21,848 nucleotides of DNA from Holosporaceae bacterium (GTDB lineage Bacteria > Pseudomonadota > Alphaproteobacteria > UBA3830): positions 1 to 21,848 of the forward strand of contig JAIRZO010000013.1 of assembly GCA_031267195.1 (NCBI GenBank), given 5' to 3'. Position numbers and translations under genes: made by a program. Below, piece after piece: positions 1 through 7,086 of this stretch. The notes under the pieces are model-generated. The model was not told where the DNA came from and searched no databases. It saw only the letters and a program-made list of their open reading frames with translations. The stretch's first letter is position 1. Every line of letters starts with the position of its first letter.

Positions 1-323
1 ATCTCTAACAAAGGAATTTTTTCACCTCTAGAGACTACTGAAGTTGCGTTTTTAATCTCAATCCCAAGTTTTTTAATCCAATGAATTATTAAAGGATCGT
101 GTATCCTTACTCCAAAAACCTGACGCAGAATCCTCGCAATACGGCGAAACCCATTGCCCTCCAAATACAATACTACTGCTGCATACTTTTCCATCTTAGA
201 ATGTTTTTCTCGATTATCACCAACAACTTGATTCCGTTCGCAACTTTTACAAAAATACCTCTATTTCTTTCTCATAATACCACTCTTTCTAAGCGCTTTG
301 CTGCCACAAAATTTACATATCAT
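1..323 (-). pseudogene. IS1-like transposase (InsA-type zinc-ribbon N-terminus), interrupted and cut by the window edge
   Basis: Reading the minus strand from the ATG at 323 gives a zinc-ribbon start (MICKFCGSKALRKSG) followed by RYFCKSCERNQ, so there are two CxxC pairs. Next comes a helix-turn-helix-like stretch, LYLEGNGFRRIARIL, then HWIKKLGIEIK. This layout is that of the N-terminal DNA-binding part of IS1-family transposases found in many intracellular bacteria. A TAG at 261-263 interrupts the frame exactly where the family has the Gln of the QRYxC motif, as a single C-to-T change would produce. The frame is open again from there to the window edge, so the rest of the element lies outside. 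A promoter and a GGAG sequence precede the ATG. It is called a pseudogene because of the stop; suppression or an internal start cannot be excluded. Confidence 0.7.
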
Positions 324-351
324 TACAAAAATCTCCATCCTACTACAACAT

Positions 352-381
352 ATTATATCATCTAATATCTATATAGCTCAA
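352..381 (-). promoter_or_regulatory. Sigma-70-type promoter of the IS1-like element
   Basis: On the minus strand TTGAGC (376-381) and a perfect TATAAT (352-357) are separated by 18 bases. The -10 box lies 28 bases before the ATG at 323, with GGAG about 10 bases upstream of that ATG. The match is by eye against the sigma-70 consensus. Confidence 0.5.
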
Positions 382-494
382 TCCCGCAAACAGGTAGAAG
401 AGTCCATAAATGAGCGAAAATTAAGCATAAAAACCGGTGGATCGGTTGGGAAATTATTCGAAGAACAGAAGAACGAGTTGCTAGAGCATCTTGA
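382..494 (+). other. Unassigned stretch between two IS remnants
   Basis: The + strand has an open frame running to 537 whose part after 382 reads like a charged helical peptide (QVEESINERK, then GKLFEEQKNELLEHLESI). It has no convincing start of its own because the upstream part lies antisense to the IS1-like remnant. I do not recognise it. It may be the tail of a gene broken by the insertions, or chance. Confidence 0.25.
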
Positions 495-884
495 AAGCAT
501 ACGTACGCGAAATCTGCTGAAATTTGCGAGTATGTAAAGAAAAAATACGAATACATATCCCGCAGCTGGCAGGAAAACTGGGAGTATTTATCCTCATTTT
601 TGAGCTATCCAAGCGAAATTCGATGGCTGATTTACATGACCAATCCCATTGAATCGTTCAACCGTTGCTTGCGGAAGGTAACCAAAAACAAGCCCACATT
701 TCTGTCGGAAGACGCTCTGATGAAGAACCTCTATCTCGGAGTTCGCAGGCTTGAGAGAAAATGGACGACAAAAGTCCGCAACTGGAGTATAATCTACTCG
801 CTATTGCTGATCCTTTTCAGCGATAGGCTGAACAAGGTGGCTGCAGTGAGTGATTTTGCATTTACACAAAATTATTTACAGTCT
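495..884 (+). mobile_element. IS256-family transposase 3' remnant with right terminal repeat
   Basis: From 495 a single frame runs through KKYEYISRSWQENWEYL, SYPSEIRWLIYMTNPIESFNR, LRKVTKNKPTF and LYLGVRRLERKW. This is the conserved C-terminal part of IS256/Mutator-type transposases (the YP-EIR, IY-TN-IES-NR and K-lys-rich blocks). A TGA at 492 lies in frame just upstream, and the catalytic core is absent. Compared with the sister copy at 6391 one extra G after GCTGCA removes the normal stop, so the frame reads on through the terminal repeat to 911. The element is an immobile remnant. Confidence 0.85.
858..884 (+). repeat. IS256-type terminal inverted repeat, right end
   Basis: A 27-base terminal repeat starting GCATTTACACAAAAT and ending ACAGTCT. 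It matches the element end at 2836-2862 at 24 of 27 positions and the one at 6584-6610 at 26 of 27. It marks the outer edge of the remnant. Confidence 0.75.
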
Positions 885-1022
885 CTTGAAATTTTCCGCA
901 AAGATTCATAGCTAATAAATTCAGCAAGTTACAACAACAAAAGCAGGCTAAATTAAAATAAAAATAAAATTAATTAAAATAAATGTTGCTTTTTTCCATA
1001 AATTACGCTAAATTACGTGCGG

Positions 1023-1042
1023 GCCATAGAAGTGTTTATGGC
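1023..1042 (+). promoter_or_regulatory. Short inverted repeat in the leader of the secreted-protein gene
   Basis: GCCATA and TATGGC form six-base arms around an eight-base spacer, about 47 bases before the ATG at 1090. Upstream, TTGCTT, 17 bases and TAAATT could be a weak promoter. The repeat could be an operator or a leader hairpin; it is short enough to be chance. Confidence 0.25.
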
Positions 1043-1089
1043 ATCCGTTTTATATGGAGTGATCTTATTTTTATAGGAAGGAGAGAAAT

Positions 1090-2166
1090 ATGAAGAAAAT
1101 TGGTTTGGTAGTCTGCTTTCTTGGATTTTTCGTAGATTGTGAATATGTCGCTGCTCTTTTTAATAAGTCGCGGCCAACTACGCAGGACGCTTTACAACTT
1201 CCGACAAAAGACATGTTACAAACACAACAAATTCAAGTAAAAAGCACATCATCTAATCCGAATCTGTTACTTAGTCAGAATGTACGATATCCGTTACATA
1301 ATCAGAATGTACGATTATTAACGTCTACAAATCCGGGTGCTGTATCAGCCAAGCAAACAACCCCAGTATCGAAAGTAATGTTAACAAAAGCAGAAAAAGC
1401 ATATTCTAGTGCCAATGAAATGATAGCATCTATTGATACACCGATTGCTGTTGACGTGAAAAAAGCAAGTAATCCCGTTATTTATGACTTAATGATTCTT
1501 GCCAAAAGTGTCGATTATGATGATACTCTGCGTTTTGTACAAACTGTTATTAAGCCGGATGGATTGCACAACAACGCAATTTTAGAATCCTTGAAATCAC
1601 TGTTCTCTAATGGTGTTTTAAGCATTCCTAACCTAACGGTACTCTTCAAATGTTATGGGGGAGGTGACCCTGTGGTAGATGAATATGCTTCATTTTGCAC
1701 CAAGCTCGTTTCTACTGAAGCAGCAAGTGGCCATTTAGTTTTTTTGTTGAATTGTCTTATTTTAACTCTTGATGAATTTCGTTACGTAAAAGGCAACAAA
1801 GTAGCAAAGTTTCCAATAGTTAAAGCCATCAATCAGATAGTAACTGAAAGAGTTTTTGAAGGTATAGAATCTACTCGTATCGGAGTTGAGCTACTGCTAG
1901 ACTGCTTAGTACTTATTAAAGAATGTCGCAAAGAAGAACATAATAATTTTCCTCATTGTGATTTCCTTGATCCCTTTATCGCTAATCTTAGAAAAGAAAA
2001 AGAACTACTAGCATTTAAAGAATACACAGAAGTAGAAGAAGAATCTTCGGAGGAAGAAAAATCTTCGGAGGAAGAAGAAGAAGATAAAACTAGTAGCTAT
2101 TCCAGCAGTAGTAGTAGCAGTAGTAGTAGCAGTAGTAGTTCGTCAGGTGACGAAGACTGTGTATAA
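1090..2166 (+). CDS. Unrecognised secreted protein with acidic and poly-serine C-terminal tail
   Basis: I do not recognise a family for this 358-aa protein. The start is well supported: GGAAGGAG ends six bases before the ATG. The first 24 residues look like a Sec signal peptide: MKK, then a hydrophobic run (IGLVVCFLGFF), then a possible cleavage region near YVAA. Residues 25-110 are polar and probably disordered, with an imperfect repeat of QNVRYPL/QNVRLL. Residues about 110-310 look like a helical globular domain. The last 45 residues are low complexity: repeated SSEEE blocks, then about 15 consecutive serines and an acidic end, SGDEDCV. The serines are almost all AGT/AGC, so the DNA is a trinucleotide repeat prone to slippage. 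IS remnants flank the gene on both sides and it has no operon partner. A host-directed secreted protein is plausible; no function can be assigned. Confidence 0.75.
   Translation: MKKIGLVVCFLGFFVDCEYVAALFNKSRPTTQDALQLPTKDMLQTQQIQVKSTSSNPNLLLSQNVRYPLHNQNVRLLTSTNPGAVSAKQTTPVSKVMLTKAEKAYSSANEMIASIDTPIAVDVKKASNPVIYDLMILAKSVDYDDTLRFVQTVIKPDGLHNNAILESLKSLFSNGVLSIPNLTVLFKCYGGGDPVVDEYASFCTKLVSTEAASGHLVFLLNCLILTLDEFRYVKGNKVAKFPIVKAINQIVTERVFEGIESTRIGVELLLDCLVLIKECRKEEHNNFPHCDFLDPFIANLRKEKELLAFKEYTEVEEESSEEEKSSEEEEEDKTSSYSSSSSSSSSSSSSSSGDEDCV
2030..2142 (+). repeat. Low-complexity repeat tract encoding Glu-rich and poly-Ser segments
   Basis: TCTTCGGAGGAAGAA occurs twice in tandem near 2043-2075, giving SSEEE repeats. 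It is followed by an AGT/AGC trinucleotide array around 2102-2140. All units are multiples of three, so slippage would change protein length without shifting frame. Confidence 0.7.
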
Positions 2167-2306
2167 GTAATCTGTACTTTCTGTTTTGTTAGTTGTACCC
2201 AATTATTGGGCTAATAAACACAAAGTCTAGTGTCCAACCCAGGCGATTTTTGATCATGGATAAACCCATCCCTCGTAAATCGCTCGGTGTGGTTGGCCAT
2301 GGGATA
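2167..2306. other. Junction region with an unassigned 45-codon open frame
   Basis: Between the secreted-protein gene and the IS256 remnant no known gene is visible. On the minus strand 2189-2326 is an ATG-initiated 45-codon frame (begins MGPYNADIPWP, ends FISPIIGYN) with no clear ribosome binding site. It may be the tail of a second broken element. A perfect CCCAAT-T-ATTGGG palindrome lies at 2198-2210. Confidence 0.25.
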
Positions 2307-2862
2307 TCAGCATTGTATGGTCCCATATTGGGGGAACAGACTTATTTTAAATGTCTTATCACCACAGACCTCTTTCAAGTCCTTGTAGGACACATGTTTC
2401 ACGGAATTGCGAATCTGATGAACAATGCATTTTTGATGATCCGATTCCGGAAAACAACTCTTGATTGCGTCGTCCAATCCCCTCAAATTGTCGGTGCAAA
2501 AAATCAGAACCCGCTGAACTCCACGACTTTTCAGGTCGTTCATCAGCGAAAGCCAATATTTTGCAGATTCTGCTCCTCCAATGGGAAGGCTCGAAACCTC
2601 TTTCTGTCCCTCCATATCAATGCCAAAACAACCCTAGGCTGTCACTTTTTGCATAATTCCGTCTTTTCAATCGCTTCTTTTTTGAGCTCAATTATCAGAT
2701 CGTTGATGGCTTTCAGATCATTACCGTCGCCCAGCAACGCCCTCAACTTACTGCGCTATTCCAGCTTCGATTCTTTGGTTAGTTTCTTGATCATTCTAAA
2801 TACCTCCTAATTTAGTTACTTCTAACAATTATTCGGCATTTACACAAAATATCTTACAGTCT
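2307..2862 (-). mobile_element. IS256-family element 5' remnant with internal deletion and left terminal repeat
   Basis: On the minus strand the left terminal repeat (2836-2862) is followed by a strong ribosome binding site (AGGAGGT) and an ATG at 2794 opening MIKKLTKESKLE. A TAG at 2756-2758 interrupts this after 12 codons and a TGA follows later. The next recognisable part is the transposase core: GIDMEGQKEV, GGAESAKYWLSLMNDLKSRGV, then FCTDNLRGLDDAI, FPESDHQKCIVHQIRNS and VSYKDLKEV. These are the IS256 catalytic-domain blocks. About 150 residues normally between these parts are missing, so this is a doubly broken relic. It contains the half of the gene that the 495-884 remnant lacks. Confidence 0.85.
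2836..2862 (-). repeat. IS256-type terminal inverted repeat, left end
   Basis: On the + strand it reads GCATTTACACAAAAT, five variable bases, then TTACAGTCT-type ending. It is 24/27 identical to the right-end repeat at 858-884, in the orientation expected for the opposite end of a minus-strand element. Confidence 0.7.
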
Positions 2863-2934
2863 CAGAGTTTCGGAAGAGGTCTATTTTTGTCGAATGCCGA
2901 CTTTAGCCATGTTTGATTTATGTGCTATGATTCG

Positions 2935-3102
2935 CTACACTCTATCATGGTGGAGTGTGTGGGTGCGTTTGCCATTAATCTCGTAGCCTAATACTTGTAA
3001 TAGGGAACTGTCCCTGTACTGATCCTGGTCAGTATATATGGTGCCCACCTTGGATCTCGGCTGCACGAAGATCCTGAGCGACGGCTTTTCAGGCTCCACC
3101 AT
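2935..3102 (-). pseudogene. Possible DDE transposase fragment (IS1595/ISXO2-like)
   Basis: The minus strand from the ATG at 3102 reads MVEPEKPSLRIFVQPRSKVG, then TIYTDQDQYRD, LQVLGYEINGK and HTLHHDRV, and then meets a TAG at 2935-2937. The pattern of an Arg/Val-rich strand, a Y-T-D motif, LGY and a His-containing segment resembles the second catalytic Asp region of IS1595-type transposases. The match is from memory and only about 55 residues long. It overlaps the upstream extension of the mutL frame, which supports the shorter mutL start. Confidence 0.35.
3003..3034 (+). promoter_or_regulatory. Two small adjacent inverted repeats upstream of mutL
   Basis: GGGA/TCCC (3003-3014) is followed by TACTGA/TCAGTA arms around TCCTGG (3017-3034). 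They lie about 115 bases before mutL, in decayed IS sequence. No role can be assigned, and they could be remains of an element end. Confidence 0.2.
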
Positions 3103-3148
3103 TCCAGTTTTATCGAGAAATCATTATGTCGGAAAGATCAATTTATAT

Positions 3149-5212
3149 ATGTTTATAAGAATTCTGCCCCAGCACTTGGTTAATCAAATTGCCGCCGGAG
3201 AAGTTGTGGAAAGACCTTCCTCCGCCATCAAAGAACTGATAGAAAACGCACTGGATGCAGGAGCCACAAATATTGCTGTTAGCATCGATGACGGTGGCAA
3301 GAGCTATATGGCCGTCAGCGACGATGGCATTGGCATGCATAAGGATGAACTGGAAATGTGCCTCCTCAGCCATGCTACCTCAAAGTTGACCACCGAAGAT
3401 TTGTTTGATATTGAAACATTTGGATTTCGAGGCGAAGCGCTGCCTTCCATTGCATCCATCTCAAAATTATCGATAACATCAGCTCCAAATGTGACTGATG
3501 CCTCCAATTCCGCTGCGCCTAATAATGGCTGGTGTTTAACTTCCACTGGAACTGGTGATTTTTCTCTGAAACCGACCAATTGCAATCGCGGGACTCTTAT
3601 TGAGGTGAGGGATTTATTCTTTGCGACTCCAGCTCGGCTAAAATTTTTAAAGACAGATACTGCAGAAGCCCACAGCTGTCACAGCATATTTAATCGTCTT
3701 GCTCTGGCGTTTCCCGAAATAACATTTAAATTTACAGAATCCCGGAAGGTAAAATTTCACTATGGAGCGACTGATGCACCAAGCAAGCGTCTGGCGGACG
3801 TGCTGGGAACTTCTTTTTTGAACAATGTTTTTGAAATTAATGCAGAAAATGATAGATTGAAACTGTGGGGATATGCCGGAGTTCCAACATTTAATAAAGC
3901 TTCGACAGAGCATCAATATTTTTTCGTCAATCGCCGATTTGTGAAGGATAAAATCTTCGCTTCAGCCCTAAAATCTGCCTATGCGGGACTGGCACCCAGC
4001 GGTCGCCACGCGGTAGCAGTGCTGTTTCTAGAAATTCCATTTTCTGAAGTTGATGTAAACGCACACCCGGCCAAGACGGAAGTAAGATTTCGTGGTGCCG
4101 ACAGGGTGCGTTTTTTCATTCTTTCGGCATTGAAAAAATCGCTAGAATCCTATGGTGCTGTCAGACCATCAACTCAATTAACAAATTTCTTTTTAGAAAA
4201 GCAAATGGAGGGATTTAGAAAAAAATCGGAGGCCACAGCGAGAGCTGCGAGAGAAATGATGTTTGGCGAAAAAAAAATTGCAAATGATCGATTGCTGTGG
4301 CAAGACTCTCGAAATCGAAACAATAGACTTCTTTCGAATCAGAGATATTCCGAGGAATTTTTAGGAATCACCGGATCGCAGAACCACGGTGTACCTGTTG
4401 CATATGAGGATCCTAGCACCAGAGCGACGACAAAATTACCGGAAGAGCGAGGGTTTCGAAAGAAGTCCAATAGCGAACATTTGGAAATGGCCATAGATGT
4501 TGAAGAAAATAAATCAGCAGAGGCAGTCCGAACAATGCACGCCGATGGCAACGAACTCTTTCCCTATTCAACGCCTTCATCATGTGCTTCGAATACAATT
4601 CCTGATATGACCGCAATTGGTATAAATAATGATGATGCCTCTCCCGCATCTTTCCCTCAGCCATTCCAAATTAATAATACCTATATCGTTACTCCTCACG
4701 AAAATGGACTCATGATTATTGATCAGCATGCTGTTGCGGAAAGAATTACTTTGGAACGGCTGAAGAAAAATATATCCCTTGACTCCCAAACGTTGCTTTT
4801 ACCGGAGATATATCATTTACCGAAGGCTCGTGTGGAAGATTTTCGCAAACATAAAGATTTGCTGATAAAGTTTGGCATTCATTTTGAGGAATTGGCCGGT
4901 GATTTGATCAGAATAGATGCACTACCTGTGATTCTTGGTAATTGTAACGTCCAGTTGCTGATGGATGATATAACCGATGAGTTATCAACATTTGGATATA
5001 TTTACTCTTTGGATGAAATCATTCATCGTATTTTGTCAAAAATTTCCTGCCATTGCAGTCTGAAAGCAGGAATAAAACTATCGCTCATAGAAATTAATTA
5101 TTTTATAAATCAAATAAAAACCACAAAAAACATAGCCCAATGCTGTCATGGGAGGCCGTCCTATGTTATATTGCCTATCGAAGATTTAGATAAATTTTTT
5201 GAAAGATCTTGA
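3149..5212 (+). CDS. mutL: DNA mismatch repair protein MutL
   Basis: MutL couples mismatch recognition by MutS to strand incision. The N-terminal GHKL ATPase is complete: AAGEVVERP (15-23), the ELIENALDAG block with Glu32, DDGIGM (58-63), ATSKL (76-80) and GFRGEAL (92-98). The middle (about 340-500) is a variable linker. The C-terminal domain has DQHAVAERITLE (525-536), matching the DQHA(x)2E(x)4E metal-binding motif, so it is probably an endonuclease-type MutL that does not need MutH. The end has CCHGRPSYV, as in the family. The frame is open from 3038, but the extra 37 residues resemble no MutL and lie antisense to a transposase-like fragment. The ATG at 3149 gives the family's usual MFIRILP start, with GGAAAG 12 bases upstream. 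Length is 687 aa. The native upstream region seems to have been replaced by IS debris. Confidence 0.95.
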   Translation: MFIRILPQHLVNQIAAGEVVERPSSAIKELIENALDAGATNIAVSIDDGGKSYMAVSDDGIGMHKDELEMCLLSHATSKLTTEDLFDIETFGFRGEALPSIASISKLSITSAPNVTDASNSAAPNNGWCLTSTGTGDFSLKPTNCNRGTLIEVRDLFFATPARLKFLKTDTAEAHSCHSIFNRLALAFPEITFKFTESRKVKFHYGATDAPSKRLADVLGTSFLNNVFEINAENDRLKLWGYAGVPTFNKASTEHQYFFVNRRFVKDKIFASALKSAYAGLAPSGRHAVAVLFLEIPFSEVDVNAHPAKTEVRFRGADRVRFFILSALKKSLESYGAVRPSTQLTNFFLEKQMEGFRKKSEATARAAREMMFGEKKIANDRLLWQDSRNRNNRLLSNQRYSEEFLGITGSQNHGVPVAYEDPSTRATTKLPEERGFRKKSNSEHLEMAIDVEENKSAEAVRTMHADGNELFPYSTPSSCASNTIPDMTAIGINNDDASPASFPQPFQINNTYIVTPHENGLMIIDQHAVAERITLERLKKNISLDSQTLLLPEIYHLPKARVEDFRKHKDLLIKFGIHFEELAGDLIRIDALPVILGNCNVQLLMDDITDELSTFGYIYSLDEIIHRILSKISCHCSLKAGIKLSLIEINYFINQIKTTKNIAQCCHGRPSYVILPIEDLDKFFERS

Positions 5213-5260
5213 ATAAATCCGCGAGTACATTATATTTTAATAAATTGCAAGGATTTTATA

Positions 5261-5989
5261 ATGGACAATCGCATTAAATTACAACCACTGATTCATCTTG
5301 ATAACATGTCGACAGTTGGATTTGAGGCTTTGTATAAAAAAAAGAAGTACGAAAAATATCCTAGTGCTTCCTACATTTTAAAAAATGTCATTGGGGAATG
5401 TGATAATAAAAATCACTTTCAGCTATTTATAAACATGTCTATGGTTGACGTGATATCCGAAGATTTTATCAACGTTTTTCTTCAAGCTATGGATATAATG
5501 AAAATCGATGGAAGTAACATCGTTTTGGAATTAAGTGAACGCACCCATCCAGATCTACTTTCCAAAGCAAAAAAATCGCTAACCATTCTCCGCAAGAATC
5601 GCATAAAAATTGCTCTGGATGATTTTGGTTCCGCCTATTCCAATCTTCATTTCATGCACGAATTGCCATTGGATATTATAAAAATAGATAAAAAATTTGT
5701 GCAGGATGCTCCCCGTAACAAAAAAGCCATGGCCATGTTGAAATTTTGCATAGAATTATCTCATGACATCGGATACCGCGTAGTTGCCGAAGGTATAGAA
5801 ACCACAGAGCAATTGGAATGTGTCAGAGACTTGAATGCAGACATTGGTCAGGGTTTTTTGTTCAACACCAACCCCGCCAAGGCTACAATGACAAAAAATT
5901 TTTCGATCCCATTTATGACGACATATGAATTCGTTGAATTTGTTTCAAGTCATAACGTCCCGGCGGAGGCGGAAGCTTGTCGGATGTGA
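5261..5989 (+). CDS. Stand-alone EAL-domain protein (probable cyclic-di-GMP phosphodiesterase)
   Basis: EAL enzymes hydrolyse cyclic-di-GMP to pGpG. This 242-aa protein is essentially one EAL domain: FEAL (21-24), Asn58 in FINMS, ELSER (90-94), DDFGSAYSNL (120-129), Lys141 in IIKIDKKF, AEGIET (176-181) and IGQGFLF (195-201). All the metal- and substrate-binding acidic positions I expect are present, so catalysis is plausible. DDFGS-A-YS has Ala where most members have Gly. There is no GGDEF, PAS, receiver or membrane segment. The gene begins 48 bases after mutL with AAGGAT before the ATG and may share its transcript. The tail after about residue 225 runs up to an IS256 remnant starting about 30 bases after the stop, so the last residues may not be native. 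Confidence 0.9.
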   Translation: MDNRIKLQPLIHLDNMSTVGFEALYKKKKYEKYPSASYILKNVIGECDNKNHFQLFINMSMVDVISEDFINVFLQAMDIMKIDGSNIVLELSERTHPDLLSKAKKSLTILRKNRIKIALDDFGSAYSNLHFMHELPLDIIKIDKKFVQDAPRNKKAMAMLKFCIELSHDIGYRVVAEGIETTEQLECVRDLNADIGQGFLFNTNPAKATMTKNFSIPFMTTYEFVEFVSSHNVPAEAEACRM

Positions 5990-6017
5990 GCAGGCTCAAA
6001 GGCTGCCAATAATTCTT

Positions 6018-6387
6018 AATCACTTATGCAGCTGCATTGTTCAGCCTATCGCCGAAAAGGATCAGCAATTGCGAGTAGATTATACCCCGGTTGCGGACTT
6101 TTGTCGTCCATTTTCTCTCAAGCCTGCGAACTCCGAGATAGAGGCTCTTCATCAGAGCGTCTTCCGACAGAAATGTTGGCTTGTTTTTGGTTATCTTCCG
6201 CAAGTAACGGTTGAACGATTCGATGGGATTGGTTGTGTAAATCAGCCGTCGAATTTCGTTTGGATAGCTCCAAAATTAGGATAAATACTCCCAGTTTTCC
6301 TGCCAGCTTCGGGATATGTATTCGTATTTTTTGTCCCATTTATCGGCAAAAGCTCCGGGATTCAGCATGCCAGCCTCCGCCGTCGGA
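6018..6387 (-). mobile_element. IS256-family transposase 3' remnant (left arm of a head-on pair)
   Basis: The minus strand reads NPGAFADKWDKKYEYISRSW, a TAA at 6276-6278, then SYPNEIRRLIYTTNPIESFNR, LRKITKNKPTF, LYLGVRRLERKW and a TAA at 6024-6026. It is the same C-terminal section as at 495-884. The stop replaces the Ser codon found at that place in the other copy (TCA to TAA). Homology ends about 6018 without a terminal repeat, next to the EAL gene. Confidence 0.85.
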
Positions 6388-6581
6388 GGTGTTGCTTGCG
6401 GAAGGTAACCAAAAACAAGCCAACATTTCCGTCGGAAGACGCTCTGATGAAGAGCCTCTATCTCGGAGTTCGCAGGCTTGAGAGAAAATGGACGACAAAA
6501 GTCCGCAACTGGAGTATAATCTACTCGCAATTGCTGATCCTTTTCGGCGATAGGCTGAACAATGTAGCTGCATGAGTGATT
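6018..6581. repeat. Long inverted repeat made by two opposed IS256 remnants
   Basis: The arms at about 6018-6206 and 6392-6581 are inverted copies of the transposase 3' end. I count about seven differences over roughly 190 bases, near 96% identity. They are separated by about 185 bases that belong to the left remnant. At the centre, 6373-6388 is an imperfect GC-rich palindrome (CCTCCGCC-GTCGGAGG). Confidence 0.8.
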
Positions 6582-6610
6582 TTGCATTTACGCAAAATTA
6601 TTTACAGTCT
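6391..6610 (+). mobile_element. IS256-family transposase 3' remnant ending inside rnhA
   Basis: From 6391 the + strand reads CLRKVTKNKPTFPSEDALMK, LYLGVRRLERKW and ends DRLNNVAA with a TGA at 6573-6575, followed by the right terminal repeat (6584-6610). Only the last 60 or so transposase codons remain. The terminal repeat overlaps the rnhA reading frame on the other strand by 13 bases. Confidence 0.85.
6584..6610 (+). repeat. IS256-type terminal inverted repeat, right end
   Basis: A 27-base repeat identical to that at 858-884 except for one base (GCATTTACG against GCATTTACA). Read on the minus strand its end contributes the last codons and the TAA of rnhA. Confidence 0.75.
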
Positions 6611-7086
6611 TGTCCTTTTGAGCGAGAACTATTACCGCTGCGAGCTAGTTTATCCACACGGTCGTTGAGTTTGTCGCCAGAATGTCCCTTAACCCAGTAC
6701 CACGATATTTGATGAGGTTCGGCTGCTACTAGCAATCGCTGCCAAAGATCCTGATTTTTTACCGATTGTTTTGCGGAATTTAGCCAGTTGTTTTTTAGCC
6801 ATCTGCCTACCCATTGGGTAATTCCATTTTTTACGTATGTGCTGTCGGTGTACATCTCAACGAGACAGGGATGCCGCAATGCTTCCAGTGCGCTTATGGC
6901 TGCCATCAATTCCATACGATTGTTCGTTGTATTTTCTTCGATTCCCAAAAGTTTCTTTTCCACATCAGTATAGCGCAGGATTGCAGCCCAACCACCGGAG
7001 CCGGGATTACCGCTGCAGGCACCATCGGTGTATATAACTACTTTGGGGAGAAGCTCAAGTTGCTTTGTTTCGTCTGATCTGTTCAT
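6598..7086 (-). CDS. rnhA: Ribonuclease HI
   Basis: RNase HI cuts the RNA strand of RNA-DNA hybrids. All four catalytic carboxylates are visible: Asp21 in [11 protein letters not shown], Glu59 in NNRMELMAA, Asp81 in YTDSTYV and Asp145 in NDRVDKLA, with the WVKGHSG loop carrying the active-site His. The frame is open from a TTG at 7092. The ATG at 7086 is preferred because it overlaps the dapF stop as ATGA, the coupling also seen between pgi and dapF. That gives 162 aa, against 155 in E. coli. The protein ends [10 protein letters not shown]. The final residues and TAA come from the terminal repeat of the adjoining IS256 remnant, so the native C-terminus has been replaced by the insertion without touching the catalytic core. 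Confidence 0.95.
   Translation of the reverse strand: MNRSDETKQLELLPKVVIYTDGACSGNPGSGGWAAILRYTDVEKKLLGIEENTTNNRMELMAAISALEALRHPCLVEMYTDSTYVKNGITQWVGRWLKNNWLNSAKQSVKNQDLWQRLLVAAEPHQISWYWVKGHSGDKLNDRVDKLARSGNSSRSKGQDCK

Noticed and set aside
382..537. Charged helical frame as a real protein gene
   Set aside because: It has no start codon with a ribosome binding site, and its upstream part is antisense to the IS1-like transposase.
1023..1042. Riboswitch in the leader at 912-1089
   Set aside because: Only one short inverted repeat is visible and no known riboswitch core could be recognised.
2198..2210. CCCAAT-T-ATTGGG palindrome as a terminator of the secreted-protein gene
   Set aside because: The stem is only six pairs with a one-base centre and no T-run follows.
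2193..2810. 205-codon + strand open frame
   Set aside because: It lies antisense to clear IS256 transposase sequence, and its peptide has no recognisable domain.
3038..3148. N-terminal extension of MutL
   Set aside because: It does not resemble any MutL, lies antisense to a transposase-like fragment, and the ATG at 3149 matches the family start.
6233..6587. Open frames of 80-100 codons across the inverted repeat on both strands
   Set aside because: They are antisense or mixed-frame readings of the two IS256 remnants.
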